NCBI GenBank assembly: GCA_017965425.1
Contig: JAGCPY010000086.1
Span: 23,031 to 87,030 of the forward strand
Length of the DNA stretch: 64,000 nt
Direction: 5' to 3'
Origin: Bacteroidaceae bacterium
GTDB taxonomy: Bacteria > Bacteroidota > Bacteroidia > Bacteroidales > Bacteroidaceae
Positions within the stretch are counted from its first letter, which is position 1. The number at the start of each line of letters is the position of its first letter. The position numbers and the translations under genes are program-made. The notes beneath the pieces were generated by a model. That model was given only the letters and a program-made list of their open reading frames with translations, had not been told where the DNA came from and did not search any database. Below, one piece after another: positions 38,522-45,911 of the stretch.

Positions 38522-41023
38522 ATGAATAATCATCATCAGAGAGGTTGGGGATGGATCCTCGTTTTATTCGCTATACTCTTGACGGGCTGTACCCTCTCGA
38601 TGGAGGAATGGCAAGTGGCAGAGGAGGATAAAGGCTTCGACGAACCTGAGACCGTTGAGTATGAATACGGAACCCTCACCTATCAATACAAGGAGGGCGT
38701 ACGTTCCATCACCGAGAATGTCCAGCAGTATATCATCCGTTACGAGAACCTGCCGGAAGAGCATATCATCCTCTATTTCATGGATAATACGCCCAAGGAC
38801 TGGGTACCCCAGAAAGGGGATCTCCTGACGTCCATGTGTACGCTTACGCTGCCTTTCGGACTGAACCACCGTGTGACCTCTGTGGTCAAGGCCGATGGCA
38901 TGTACAAGGTGGAGTGTGAACCTGCCACACGTGATGATATCTTTGAGGATCTTGTTTTTGAATTCGACGCAGATTATCATGTCCCTAACGTTGCTGCCTA
39001 CGACAGTCTTGCCCTGGACAGCCTTGGCATCGATCCCAACGACCTCATAATGGAGGATTTCTCCATGATGGAGGAACACTATGGCCAAGGGGCCATGACG
39101 CGTGCCGGATACCATTCGAGACTTCGTTGGCGTGATACACCTGCGTTCCGGAAACTGCGGGAGGCTGGACTCGTCAGCCTCGGAGGAACACGTGCGGGCG
39201 ATGATGATGATGATAAACCTAAAACAACAGAAGATGATAAGGACGAGTCTCAGGTATTCTTCCTGAGTAATCTCGGGATTACGGTGAACTTCGGGCAGAA
39301 TGTCTCGCTCTCCCTGGGCGGATCCATCACCACGCATGAGGTAGAGCATGTGTGGATGCATGAGGACAAGAAGAAGGATTACAGGAAGCAGGTAACAACC
39401 ACCAGTAACTATACTGATTATGATGTGGACGTCCGCTTGGGAGTCAGTAAGAATTTCGCCAAAGATCCAGAGAAGTGGAATCCCAAGGATCTTCAGGAAA
39501 TGATGGGGATTCTGAAAGTAGTGAAAGATAATCTTTCGGGCTTGCCGAAAGAGCTGAAGCAACATAAAAAACCTCTTACCTTTGTCAATATCCGTGCCCC
39601 GATACCTGGTACGGTGTTCTTCCTCGTTCTCAAATTAGAGGGAGGTGTCACGCTCGAAGGAGGAGCGCATGGCTATTTCGAGGCCACTGTTCATGACCCT
39701 GTTACGAAATCAACGTATGTCTACGATAAGGGAAATGAAAGCAGCATACCCCGCAAAAATGCTTCCAAGGATGAAAAGGACAAGAAGGGTATCGTCAAGG
39801 CGGGGTACACCGAGTTGAAAGATATGTCGCTGGTGGGCGACATGAAGCTTGAAGTATGGATTAGACCTGCCATTGGTGTTGAGCTGTCTGCAACAGGATT
39901 GGGTTGTGACTTGGGTTTCAAGGCATCGGTTGGCGCGAAGGCCAAGGTTGATATCGCATCGTTCACGGGTTCAAAAACGGTGGTGATGCCCTCCACACCG
40001 GATGGATTGGAATTCTACCTCTCAGGTGAATTGGCGGCAACTGCATACTGGTCTCCGGCAGGATTCAATCTCTTTGAAGCCAAATATACCTTCTGGAATC
40101 CTTATAAGAAATTGGGAGAGATTATCTTTTCGCCCGTCGTCAACAAGGGCAACGTGAATAGTTCCATTAAAGAGCTTGGCGACGACAAACGGAAATTCCA
40201 CGTGGATTATAGTTTCAGCGAAACCTGGCTTGGTGTCCGGCCCATCAGCAAACATGTTTTCTTACCGCGACTGAGGGTGTATCATGGGGCATTCACGGGG
40301 AAGTGCTTAGAGCTCAAGACTGGCGATGGCCTTACAGAACAAGAACTGGCGAAGCGCACCACCTATGAGTTCGACTTTGACGATGATGATCTGTTGAGCA
40401 AGGAGGCAACATATATCTGCGTGCCATGTATCTATGACTTCAATGATGACAGGACGTATGAATTCCGGGATGCAGCCAAGGTCTTTGGCGACGGAGGACC
40501 CATCATCAAGTTCCTGGATTTCAAACAGCGGTACGGAACTACTGCAAGTATGTATTTGAGTCAAAAGACGGATCTTTTCTTTGATCAGGAAATAGTTGAT
40601 CAGTATTACAAGGTATTCCGTGATCGATTCGGACTCAAGAAAGGCGATGAGAAGTACGTGAGATTCTTTGAGTTTGGCGCAAAGTACGAGGTCAAGAACA
40701 TCAATTTGTATAAGAAGTGGGGACTGAAGGTGAAGATATGTGTACATTCTAGTGGCAGGACTCTGATAGAGAAAGATATAGATGTGGTCACCTATGATGA
40801 AGACACAGGTTCGGAAAATTCTAAAACTCCTGGTAAGAAAACAGCCGTCATCTCTTTTGTTACCAACTATGACGATGATTTGGATGTGTATCTGACGCCC
40901 TATGTCTATGACATAAACGGTGAACGTACAGACTTCCCGACCACAGGACCAAAGTTCCTTGATGGCCATTCATTCTACAAGAAATTCGATTGGTCGGGCG
41001 ACTGGGGTTCAATGGACCTCTAA
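38522..41023 (+). CDS. Large lipoprotein, last gene of the surface cluster
   Basis: 833 residues with lipobox LLTGC near residue 23. The N-terminal third includes a conserved-looking beta region and an Asp-rich linker (AGDDDDDKPKTTEDDKDES). The middle has Gly-rich alternating strands (NLGITVNFGQNVSLSLGGSI, GCDLGFKASVGAKAKVDI, LSGELAATAYWSPAGFNL) that could form a barrel or a long beta-solenoid. I do not recognise a family. It starts 16 bp after the previous gene and is followed by 880 bp without genes, so it closes the operon. Confidence 0.7.
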   Translation: MNNHHQRGWGWILVLFAILLTGCTLSMEEWQVAEEDKGFDEPETVEYEYGTLTYQYKEGVRSITENVQQYIIRYENLPEEHIILYFMDNTPKDWVPQKGDLLTSMCTLTLPFGLNHRVTSVVKADGMYKVECEPATRDDIFEDLVFEFDADYHVPNVAAYDSLALDSLGIDPNDLIMEDFSMMEEHYGQGAMTRAGYHSRLRWRDTPAFRKLREAGLVSLGGTRAGDDDDDKPKTTEDDKDESQVFFLSNLGITVNFGQNVSLSLGGSITTHEVEHVWMHEDKKKDYRKQVTTTSNYTDYDVDVRLGVSKNFAKDPEKWNPKDLQEMMGILKVVKDNLSGLPKELKQHKKPLTFVNIRAPIPGTVFFLVLKLEGGVTLEGGAHGYFEATVHDPVTKSTYVYDKGNESSIPRKNASKDEKDKKGIVKAGYTELKDMSLVGDMKLEVWIRPAIGVELSATGLGCDLGFKASVGAKAKVDIASFTGSKTVVMPSTPDGLEFYLSGELAATAYWSPAGFNLFEAKYTFWNPYKKLGEIIFSPVVNKGNVNSSIKELGDDKRKFHVDYSFSETWLGVRPISKHVFLPRLRVYHGAFTGKCLELKTGDGLTEQELAKRTTYEFDFDDDDLLSKEATYICVPCIYDFNDDRTYEFRDAAKVFGDGGPIIKFLDFKQRYGTTASMYLSQKTDLFFDQEIVDQYYKVFRDRFGLKKGDEKYVRFFEFGAKYEVKNINLYKKWGLKVKICVHSSGRTLIEKDIDVVTYDEDTGSENSKTPGKKTAVISFVTNYDDDLDVYLTPYVYDINGERTDFPTTGPKFLDGHSFYKKFDWSGDWGSMDL

Positions 41024-41109
41024 TCATGAAGGTGTCGGAGGTCTTTTAAGGTTTTGCCTTTAAAGAAGATCTCCGAAGATGAAGTATCAGGCGTCGCAAG
41101 CGCCGAGCG

Positions 41110-41171
41110 GACGATGATTGACGTTTAAATATATTATTCTCAGTGGATAATATTTGACGTCAATCATCGTC
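41110..41171. repeat. Inverted repeat with GATTGACGT arms
   Basis: GACGATGATTGACGT (41110-41124) and its exact reverse complement (41157-41171) flank a 32-nt A/T-rich centre that can itself pair in part. It lies 87 bp past the last cluster gene. The word GATTGACGT also recurs in the repeat at 50411-50492. It might act as a transcript end or a protein-binding site. Confidence 0.6.
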
Positions 41172-41193
41172 AATCTAATTGTGGCGAGTGAAG

Positions 41194-41354
41194 GTATATA
41201 CGTGTGCGCAGGAACGTATATACGTGTTTGCATGAACGTGTATACGTGTTTGGGAAAAGGTATATACGTGTGCGGCAGAACCCTTAAGACAGTTTGGCAA
41301 AACCCTTAAGAGGGTTGGGCAAAAGGGTTAGGACAGTTGGGCGGAAGGGTTAGG
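41194..41354. repeat. 22-nt tandem repeat, seven units
   Basis: Units begin at 41194, 41216, 41238, 41260, 41282, 41304 and 41326, each exactly 22 nt. The first four share GTATATACGTGT; the last three have switched to CCTTAAGA or GGTTAGGA followed by CAGTTTGGCAAAA-like ends. There are no unique spacers, so this is not a CRISPR. Units differ by several bases yet keep their length, suggesting that the 22-nt spacing (about two helical turns) is what is kept. Confidence 0.85.
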
Positions 41355-41847
41355 ATTCATTTGATTCTCCTTCGCGCGCGTGAAAGTTTTTCTTAAAGCC
41401 TACACGGATTTTGGATAAATAGTTGAGAAACAATGAAAAGACGCCATTTAAATACCCTTTAAATACCGATTTAATGGGGTTTAAATAGGGCTAAATAGGC
41501 ATTTTTAATGAATTTTAATATGGTTTTTCCTGCAAAAATCCTTTATTTTTACACATTAAACATGCTATTTTGACCCTAAAATGGCCTTTTAATACCTAAA
41601 AACACCTATATTTTGACTTGAAAAGTGCCTATTTAAACTCCAAAAACGCCTATTTAAGGGGTTTTAGAGGCATTTATTTGCATTTTAACTTACTGAGCAT
41701 CTGCGAGTAAATCCTTTTTTGTGTACCTGTCGCAGAAAAAAACTCATACGCATGATTGGAACATCCAATCGCTACAGTATTTACAGGAACGTTCGCCGAA
41801 TTAACAATCTTTAATAGATAGTTGGCGTGAATAGAAGAATTTCTGCC

Positions 41848-41855
41848 TATCTTTG
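41848..41855 (+). promoter_or_regulatory. Promoter -7 element for pruA
   Basis: TATCTTTG (TAnnTTTG) lies 48 nt before the pruA ATG. No matching -33 box is seen. Confidence 0.5.
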
Positions 41856-41903
41856 CACGATTCAAAGCGCCATTTAAATACCAACTACTAAAATATCATT
41901 ATC

Positions 41904-43529
41904 ATGCGTAACGCTATTATCAATTTCCCCGTCCCGGCCAATGAGCCGGTGAAAGCTTACCTGAAAGGTTCGCCCGAACGTGTCGCCCTGGAAGCAGAGC
42001 TTGAACGTCAAAGCAACATCGTCGTAGACATCCCCATCATCATCGGTGGCAAGGAGATTCGCACCGGCAACACCGGTACCGTGACCTGCCCCCACGACCA
42101 CAAGCATGTGCTGGCTACCTATCACAAAGTCAGCGAGAAAGAGGTGCAGCTGGCCATTGAGACGGCCATGAAGGCATGGCAGGAATGGTCGAAGACGGAC
42201 TGGACCGTGCGCGCTGGCATCGCCATGAAGATGGCTGAACTGCTGGCCACCAAGTACCGCCCCATCATGAATGCCGCCTGTATGTTGGGCCAGAGCAAGA
42301 ACATCTATCAGGCAGAAATCGACTCGGCCTGCGAGACCATCGACTTCTTCCGCTACAACGTGCACTACGCCTCCAAAATCTATGCCATGCAGCCCAAGGA
42401 CGGCGCAGGTAACATCAACCACACCGAGTACCGCCCGTTGGAAGGTTTCGTGCTGGCCGTGACACCATTCAACTTCACCAGCATCGCCTCGAACCTGTGC
42501 ATGACGCCTGTGTTGATGGGCAATGTGGCCGTGTGGAAACCCTCCACTACCGCCCTGCTCTCGAACTACTACCTGATGCAGCTCTACAAGGAAGCCGGAC
42601 TGCCCGACGGCGTCATCAACTTCCTGCCCGGCAGCGGTGCCCTCATCGGCAAAGTATGCACGGAAAGCAAGTACTTCGCTGGCATCCACTTCACAGGCAG
42701 CACCGCCACCTTCAAGAGCTTATGGGGACAGGCCTGCTCGAACCTCGACCGCTATATCTCCTACCCACGTCTGGTGGGCGAGACGGGTGGCAAGGACTTC
42801 ATCTTCGTACATCCCTCTGCCGATGCAAAGGCTGTGGCTACGGCTGCCTTCTGCGGCGCCTTTGAGTTCCAGGGACAGAAGTGCTCTGCGGCTTCCCGCA
42901 TGTATATCCCGAAGAGCCTCTGGCCCGGTGTCCTCGAAGACATCAAGCGCATGGCTGCGGAAATCAAGATGGGCGACGTCCGCGATCCGATGAACTTCGT
43001 CAACGCCGTCATCGACGAAGCCAGCTTTGACAAGTGCAAGAGCTACATCGACTTCGCCCTCGCTGCTGACGATGCCAAGGTGGTGCTCGGCGGCAAGTGC
43101 GACAAGACGGTGGGCTGGTTCGTAGAGCCGACAGTCATCGAGACCAGCAACCCGCGCTTCAAGTCGATGGAAGAGGAGATCTTCGGTCCCATCATCACCG
43201 TCTATCCCTACGACGACGACAAGGTGGACGAGACGGCTGCGCTCTGCGACGAGACCTCACCATACGGACTGACCGGTGCCGTCTTCGGTCGTGACCGCCT
43301 GGCCGTGGAGAAGATTGCCGACAAGCTGGCATACGCTGCCGGCAACTTCTATATCAACGACAAGCCCACAGGCGCCGTTGTCGGTATGCAACCCTTCGGA
43401 GGAGCACGTGCCAGCGGCACCAACGACAAGGCTGGTGGCGAATTCAACCTCATCCGTTGGATTATCCCAAGAGTCATCAAGGAAACGCTGGTCAGTCCTA
43501 CGGATTACAGATATACTTACATGAAATGA
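41904..43529 (+). CDS. pruA: 1-pyrroline-5-carboxylate dehydrogenase
   Basis: Aldehyde dehydrogenase-family enzyme of 541 residues that oxidises P5C/glutamate semialdehyde to glutamate with NAD+, the second step of proline breakdown. Seen: VLAVTPFNFTSIASNL, GETGGKDFIFV with the general-base Glu, and FQGQKCSAASRMYIP with the catalytic Cys. FGPIITVYPYDD and the C-terminal GMQPFGGARASGTNDKAGG are hallmarks of the monofunctional PruA/ALDH4 group. No PutA domain is attached. It is preceded by the gene-free repeat interval and followed after 77 bp by a secreted-protein operon with no metabolic link to it. Confidence 0.95.
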   Translation: MRNAIINFPVPANEPVKAYLKGSPERVALEAELERQSNIVVDIPIIIGGKEIRTGNTGTVTCPHDHKHVLATYHKVSEKEVQLAIETAMKAWQEWSKTDWTVRAGIAMKMAELLATKYRPIMNAACMLGQSKNIYQAEIDSACETIDFFRYNVHYASKIYAMQPKDGAGNINHTEYRPLEGFVLAVTPFNFTSIASNLCMTPVLMGNVAVWKPSTTALLSNYYLMQLYKEAGLPDGVINFLPGSGALIGKVCTESKYFAGIHFTGSTATFKSLWGQACSNLDRYISYPRLVGETGGKDFIFVHPSADAKAVATAAFCGAFEFQGQKCSAASRMYIPKSLWPGVLEDIKRMAAEIKMGDVRDPMNFVNAVIDEASFDKCKSYIDFALAADDAKVVLGGKCDKTVGWFVEPTVIETSNPRFKSMEEEIFGPIITVYPYDDDKVDETAALCDETSPYGLTGAVFGRDRLAVEKIADKLAYAAGNFYINDKPTGAVVGMQPFGGARASGTNDKAGGEFNLIRWIIPRVIKETLVSPTDYRYTYMK

Positions 43530-43544
43530 TAAAAAAACCATCAA

Positions 43545-43586
43545 GCCCACCCCCGACCCCTCCCTGGGGAGGGGAGAGGAGTGGGC
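43545..43586. repeat. GC-rich palindrome before the sorting-tail gene
   Basis: GCCCAC and GTGGGC enclose CCCCTCCC-tg-GGGAGGGG, a nearly complete hairpin in the 77-bp gap after pruA. It could terminate pruA, but it is the same CCCTCCC/GGGAGGG type as palindromes found inside coding regions at 313-337, 45122-45153 and 46734-46823, so it is listed as one copy of a dispersed repeat. Confidence 0.65.
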
Positions 43587-43606
43587 AATTTGTTGACTAT
43601 AAAGCT

Positions 43607-44857
43607 ATGAAAACCGAAACATTTACAAGATGGCTGTGGATCATCATATTCACAGCATTACCGACATTCGTAAGTGCCATGCCAGAGGGTAGTGGTGAAA
43701 TAGGTGCAGTCAGTATCAAATGCATGTCACAGATCAAGTCGAACTTTATGCCTTATGAATATGAGTATCCGCATGAATCTCATTACGGGAAATTCGGAAT
43801 CTCAAATGCTGGGCCAATGATAGTGGATGTTGAAACATCAGACAATCAGGTTAGTTTGACTCTGAGAAATGTAACATATTATGACTATGACTCCTATTTG
43901 AATGCAATCGGAAACATTTCCTATGCAAATATTCCTGTTGAAGCAGATGGAACCATTGTTACTCAAGATGCTTATCCTGCTTTTTCCCCTGGCGATCTTG
44001 AAGGTGTCACCTATTGGGAAGGGGTGAGGGAATATGGTGCATATCCGTCTGAGATCAATGGCTTCTGGAAAGACGGATTATTGAACGTGGTCATCAAAAT
44101 ATGGGTCACTTGCACATATAATGGCGAAAGCGGTGAGATGTTCCATCAGATTACCCTTTCCGAGATGCCGTCTGAATATCAATATAGTCGCGGTGTGACG
44201 GCTGGGAACTATGGCACAATAGTACTTCCTTTTAAGCCCGAACGCATATCGGGCATCGCTCAACTTTATTCTCTTGCAGGAAAAAAGCTGGATAGCAATG
44301 GAAAAATAGAAGGTTTTGTTTTGCAACCGGAAACGGAGTGGGAGGCTGGTGTGCCTTACATATTCTTTTCAAATGACGATGAAATCACAGCATGGGCATC
44401 AGGTGATGCAGAGTATGCAGGGAGACCATTGAATAAACATTATGATGAGAAATGGAGGGTAAATACATTTTCCAATAATGCCTTACAGGGAACTTACGAA
44501 AAGAGTACGACTTACGACATCGGCTACATATCGTTTATCGATGACGGTTGTGGCTACTATGAGGAATGGGTGACTTATCCGGTTTATCTGTTAAGCAACA
44601 ATCAGTTTGTCCGGGCAGGTGCACGTAGCTATGTTGACTCCAACAGAGCGTACATCATATCGTCCAGGGTGCCGGAATTTACAGAGAGCAACGATGCAAA
44701 GTACGTATTTTTCAATGTGGATAGTACGACGGATATCACAGACGCGCGGAATCACTCTATCAGCAATGATAGAATCTACAATCTTGCGGGTCAAAGACTT
44801 CCTTCACCTCAAAAAGGTGTTAACATTGTGAATGGTAAAAAAGTCATCATTAAATAG
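43607..44857 (+). CDS. Secreted protein with type IX sorting-like tail
   Basis: 416 residues from the ATG at 43607, which starts a signal peptide (FTRWLWIIIFTALPTFVSA). The longer open frame upstream reads through pruA and the GC-rich palindrome and is not used. The mature part is beta-rich with no family I can name. The C-terminus RIYNLAGQRLPSPQKGVNIV ending GKKVIIK matches the short Prevotella form of the type IX sorting tail, so it should be exported by the por system. It heads a small operon with a 60-residue peptide, a zincin lipoprotein and a GH35 enzyme. Confidence 0.75.
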   Translation: MKTETFTRWLWIIIFTALPTFVSAMPEGSGEIGAVSIKCMSQIKSNFMPYEYEYPHESHYGKFGISNAGPMIVDVETSDNQVSLTLRNVTYYDYDSYLNAIGNISYANIPVEADGTIVTQDAYPAFSPGDLEGVTYWEGVREYGAYPSEINGFWKDGLLNVVIKIWVTCTYNGESGEMFHQITLSEMPSEYQYSRGVTAGNYGTIVLPFKPERISGIAQLYSLAGKKLDSNGKIEGFVLQPETEWEAGVPYIFFSNDDEITAWASGDAEYAGRPLNKHYDEKWRVNTFSNNALQGTYEKSTTYDIGYISFIDDGCGYYEEWVTYPVYLLSNNQFVRAGARSYVDSNRAYIISSRVPEFTESNDAKYVFFNVDSTTDITDARNHSISNDRIYNLAGQRLPSPQKGVNIVNGKKVIIK

Positions 44858-44865
44858 CAGACAAA

Positions 44866-45048
44866 ATGAAAAAGATATATCATCAACCGATGTTGAATAC
44901 ATTCCGTCTAGAAGCAATTAGTTACTGTATATTGAGTCAATATCATCCTACTATTCCAGCAAACAACAATCCGCAGACAGATGTTGTTGCCGATACGAAA
45001 GTTGTGAACGATTGGAATATTTGGGAAGACTTTAATGAAGAAGAGTAA
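44866..45048 (+). CDS. Small peptide of the MKK-Y-P type
   Basis: 60 residues, starting MKKIYHQPMLNTFRLEAISY and ending in an acidic Trp-containing tail (NDWNIWEDFNEEE). There is no signal peptide or membrane segment. It starts 8 bp after the sorting-tail gene and stops 23 bp before the zincin gene, so it is almost surely translated with them. Short proteins with a basic MKK-x-Y-x-x-P start and an acidic Trp end are frequent in Bacteroidales and have no known role. The 61-residue frame at 62151 has a similar opening. Confidence 0.6.
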   Translation: MKKIYHQPMLNTFRLEAISYCILSQYHPTIPANNNPQTDVVADTKVVNDWNIWEDFNEEE

Positions 45049-45071
45049 ATCCTATGTTTTTTCAGAATAGC

Positions 45072-45911
45072 ATGAAGATTAAGTCCCTTTTGTTTGTCCT
45101 TACATTATTGATAACATCCTGCTCCCCCTCTATCCAGAGAGGGGAGGGGGATAGGCTTTCATTTGATGTCCCTGAATGCGTCGTCAGCAGCGTCCCCGAC
45201 TCCCTTGGGTTGGACTCCTTCTACGTGAAGTACGTGGATGTGAACGGCCTGCCGCTGGTATCCTCGTGGCGTGTGCCTGACTCGGCTTTTGTGGCAGCAC
45301 ACCGGACACTCTATGCGATGACGTGTATGCTGAAGCCTGCTGTATTGGATTCCATGATCAAAGCCCATGCCCGCGTGGCCATCATGGCACGCTACGAAGG
45401 CACAACCGACCTGCCTGAGCACCATTACCTCATCAACGACACCGCCCTGAATTGGGACCTGCGTGCCAGAGGCTTAGGCGGAACGGTAGAAGAACCCCTG
45501 ACGAGCTGTGCCGAAGAGAACGTGCTGGGATACCAGATTGACAAATATCACGCCGAAGACATCCTCATCCACGAGTTCGCACATGCCATCCATTGCATCG
45601 GACTCATGCTCGCTGAGCCAGACTTCGACAGCCGCCTGAAACAACTCTATGAAAACGCCAAGACCAGCGGCATCCTTGACGGCACCTATCGCATCACCGA
45701 CCACATGGAATACTTTGCCGAGGCCGTACAAGACTGGTTCAACGTCAATGCCGAGATGCCACACCCCGACGGCAAGCACAACTGGTGCAACACCCGCGAG
45801 GAACTGAAGGTCTATGACCCCGACCTCTACGCCCTCCTTGCCGAGCACTTCCCCGAAACTGACTACCCCATCAGCAAGCACAAGAAAGTCAACGAATGCC
45901 ATAAGCCGTGA
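45072..45911 (+). CDS. Putative zincin metallopeptidase lipoprotein
   Basis: 279 residues from the ATG at 45072, giving a signal and lipobox LLITSC. The sequence LIHEFAHAIHC carries the HExxH zinc motif, and HMEYFAEAVQDWF downstream can supply the glutamate ligand, as in gluzincins. Right after the lipidated cysteine, SPSIQRGEGD is encoded by a GC-rich palindrome (45122-45153) of the dispersed type, so the start of the mature chain may be an inserted repeat. Its stop overlaps the GTG start of the GH35 gene by 4 bp. It probably acts at the outer surface or in the periplasm; the substrate is unknown. Confidence 0.65.
   Translation: MKIKSLLFVLTLLITSCSPSIQRGEGDRLSFDVPECVVSSVPDSLGLDSFYVKYVDVNGLPLVSSWRVPDSAFVAAHRTLYAMTCMLKPAVLDSMIKAHARVAIMARYEGTTDLPEHHYLINDTALNWDLRARGLGGTVEEPLTSCAEENVLGYQIDKYHAEDILIHEFAHAIHCIGLMLAEPDFDSRLKQLYENAKTSGILDGTYRITDHMEYFAEAVQDWFNVNAEMPHPDGKHNWCNTREELKVYDPDLYALLAEHFPETDYPISKHKKVNECHKP
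45122..45153. repeat. GC-rich palindrome inside zincin lipoprotein gene
   Basis: CCCCTCT and AGAGGGG pair around 4 nt, directly after the lipobox codons. Translated in frame it gives a short Ser/Pro/Arg/Gly stretch. It belongs with the palindromes at 43545-43586 and 46734-46823. Confidence 0.55.

Larger units (their letters stand above)
41024..41903. other. Gene-free interval between surface cluster and pruA
   Basis: 880 bp with no supportable gene. It holds, in order, a 15-bp inverted repeat (41110-41171), a 22-nt tandem repeat (41194-41354), an A/T-rich stretch in which CCTATTTAAA-like words recur about every 22 nt (41440-41690), and the pruA promoter element (41848-41855). Base composition drops sharply compared with the flanking genes. 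Confidence 0.7.

Noticed and set aside
16841-41023. Polysaccharide utilisation locus
   Set aside because: A hybrid regulator is present, but there is no SusC/SusD pair or glycosidase, and the products are adhesin-like.
41194-41354. 22-nt array as a CRISPR
   Set aside because: Units are contiguous with no unique spacers, repeats are degenerate, and no cas gene is present.
43457-43606. Upstream extension of the sorting-tail gene
   Set aside because: It reads through the end of pruA and a GC-rich palindrome; the ATG at 43607 gives a proper signal peptide.
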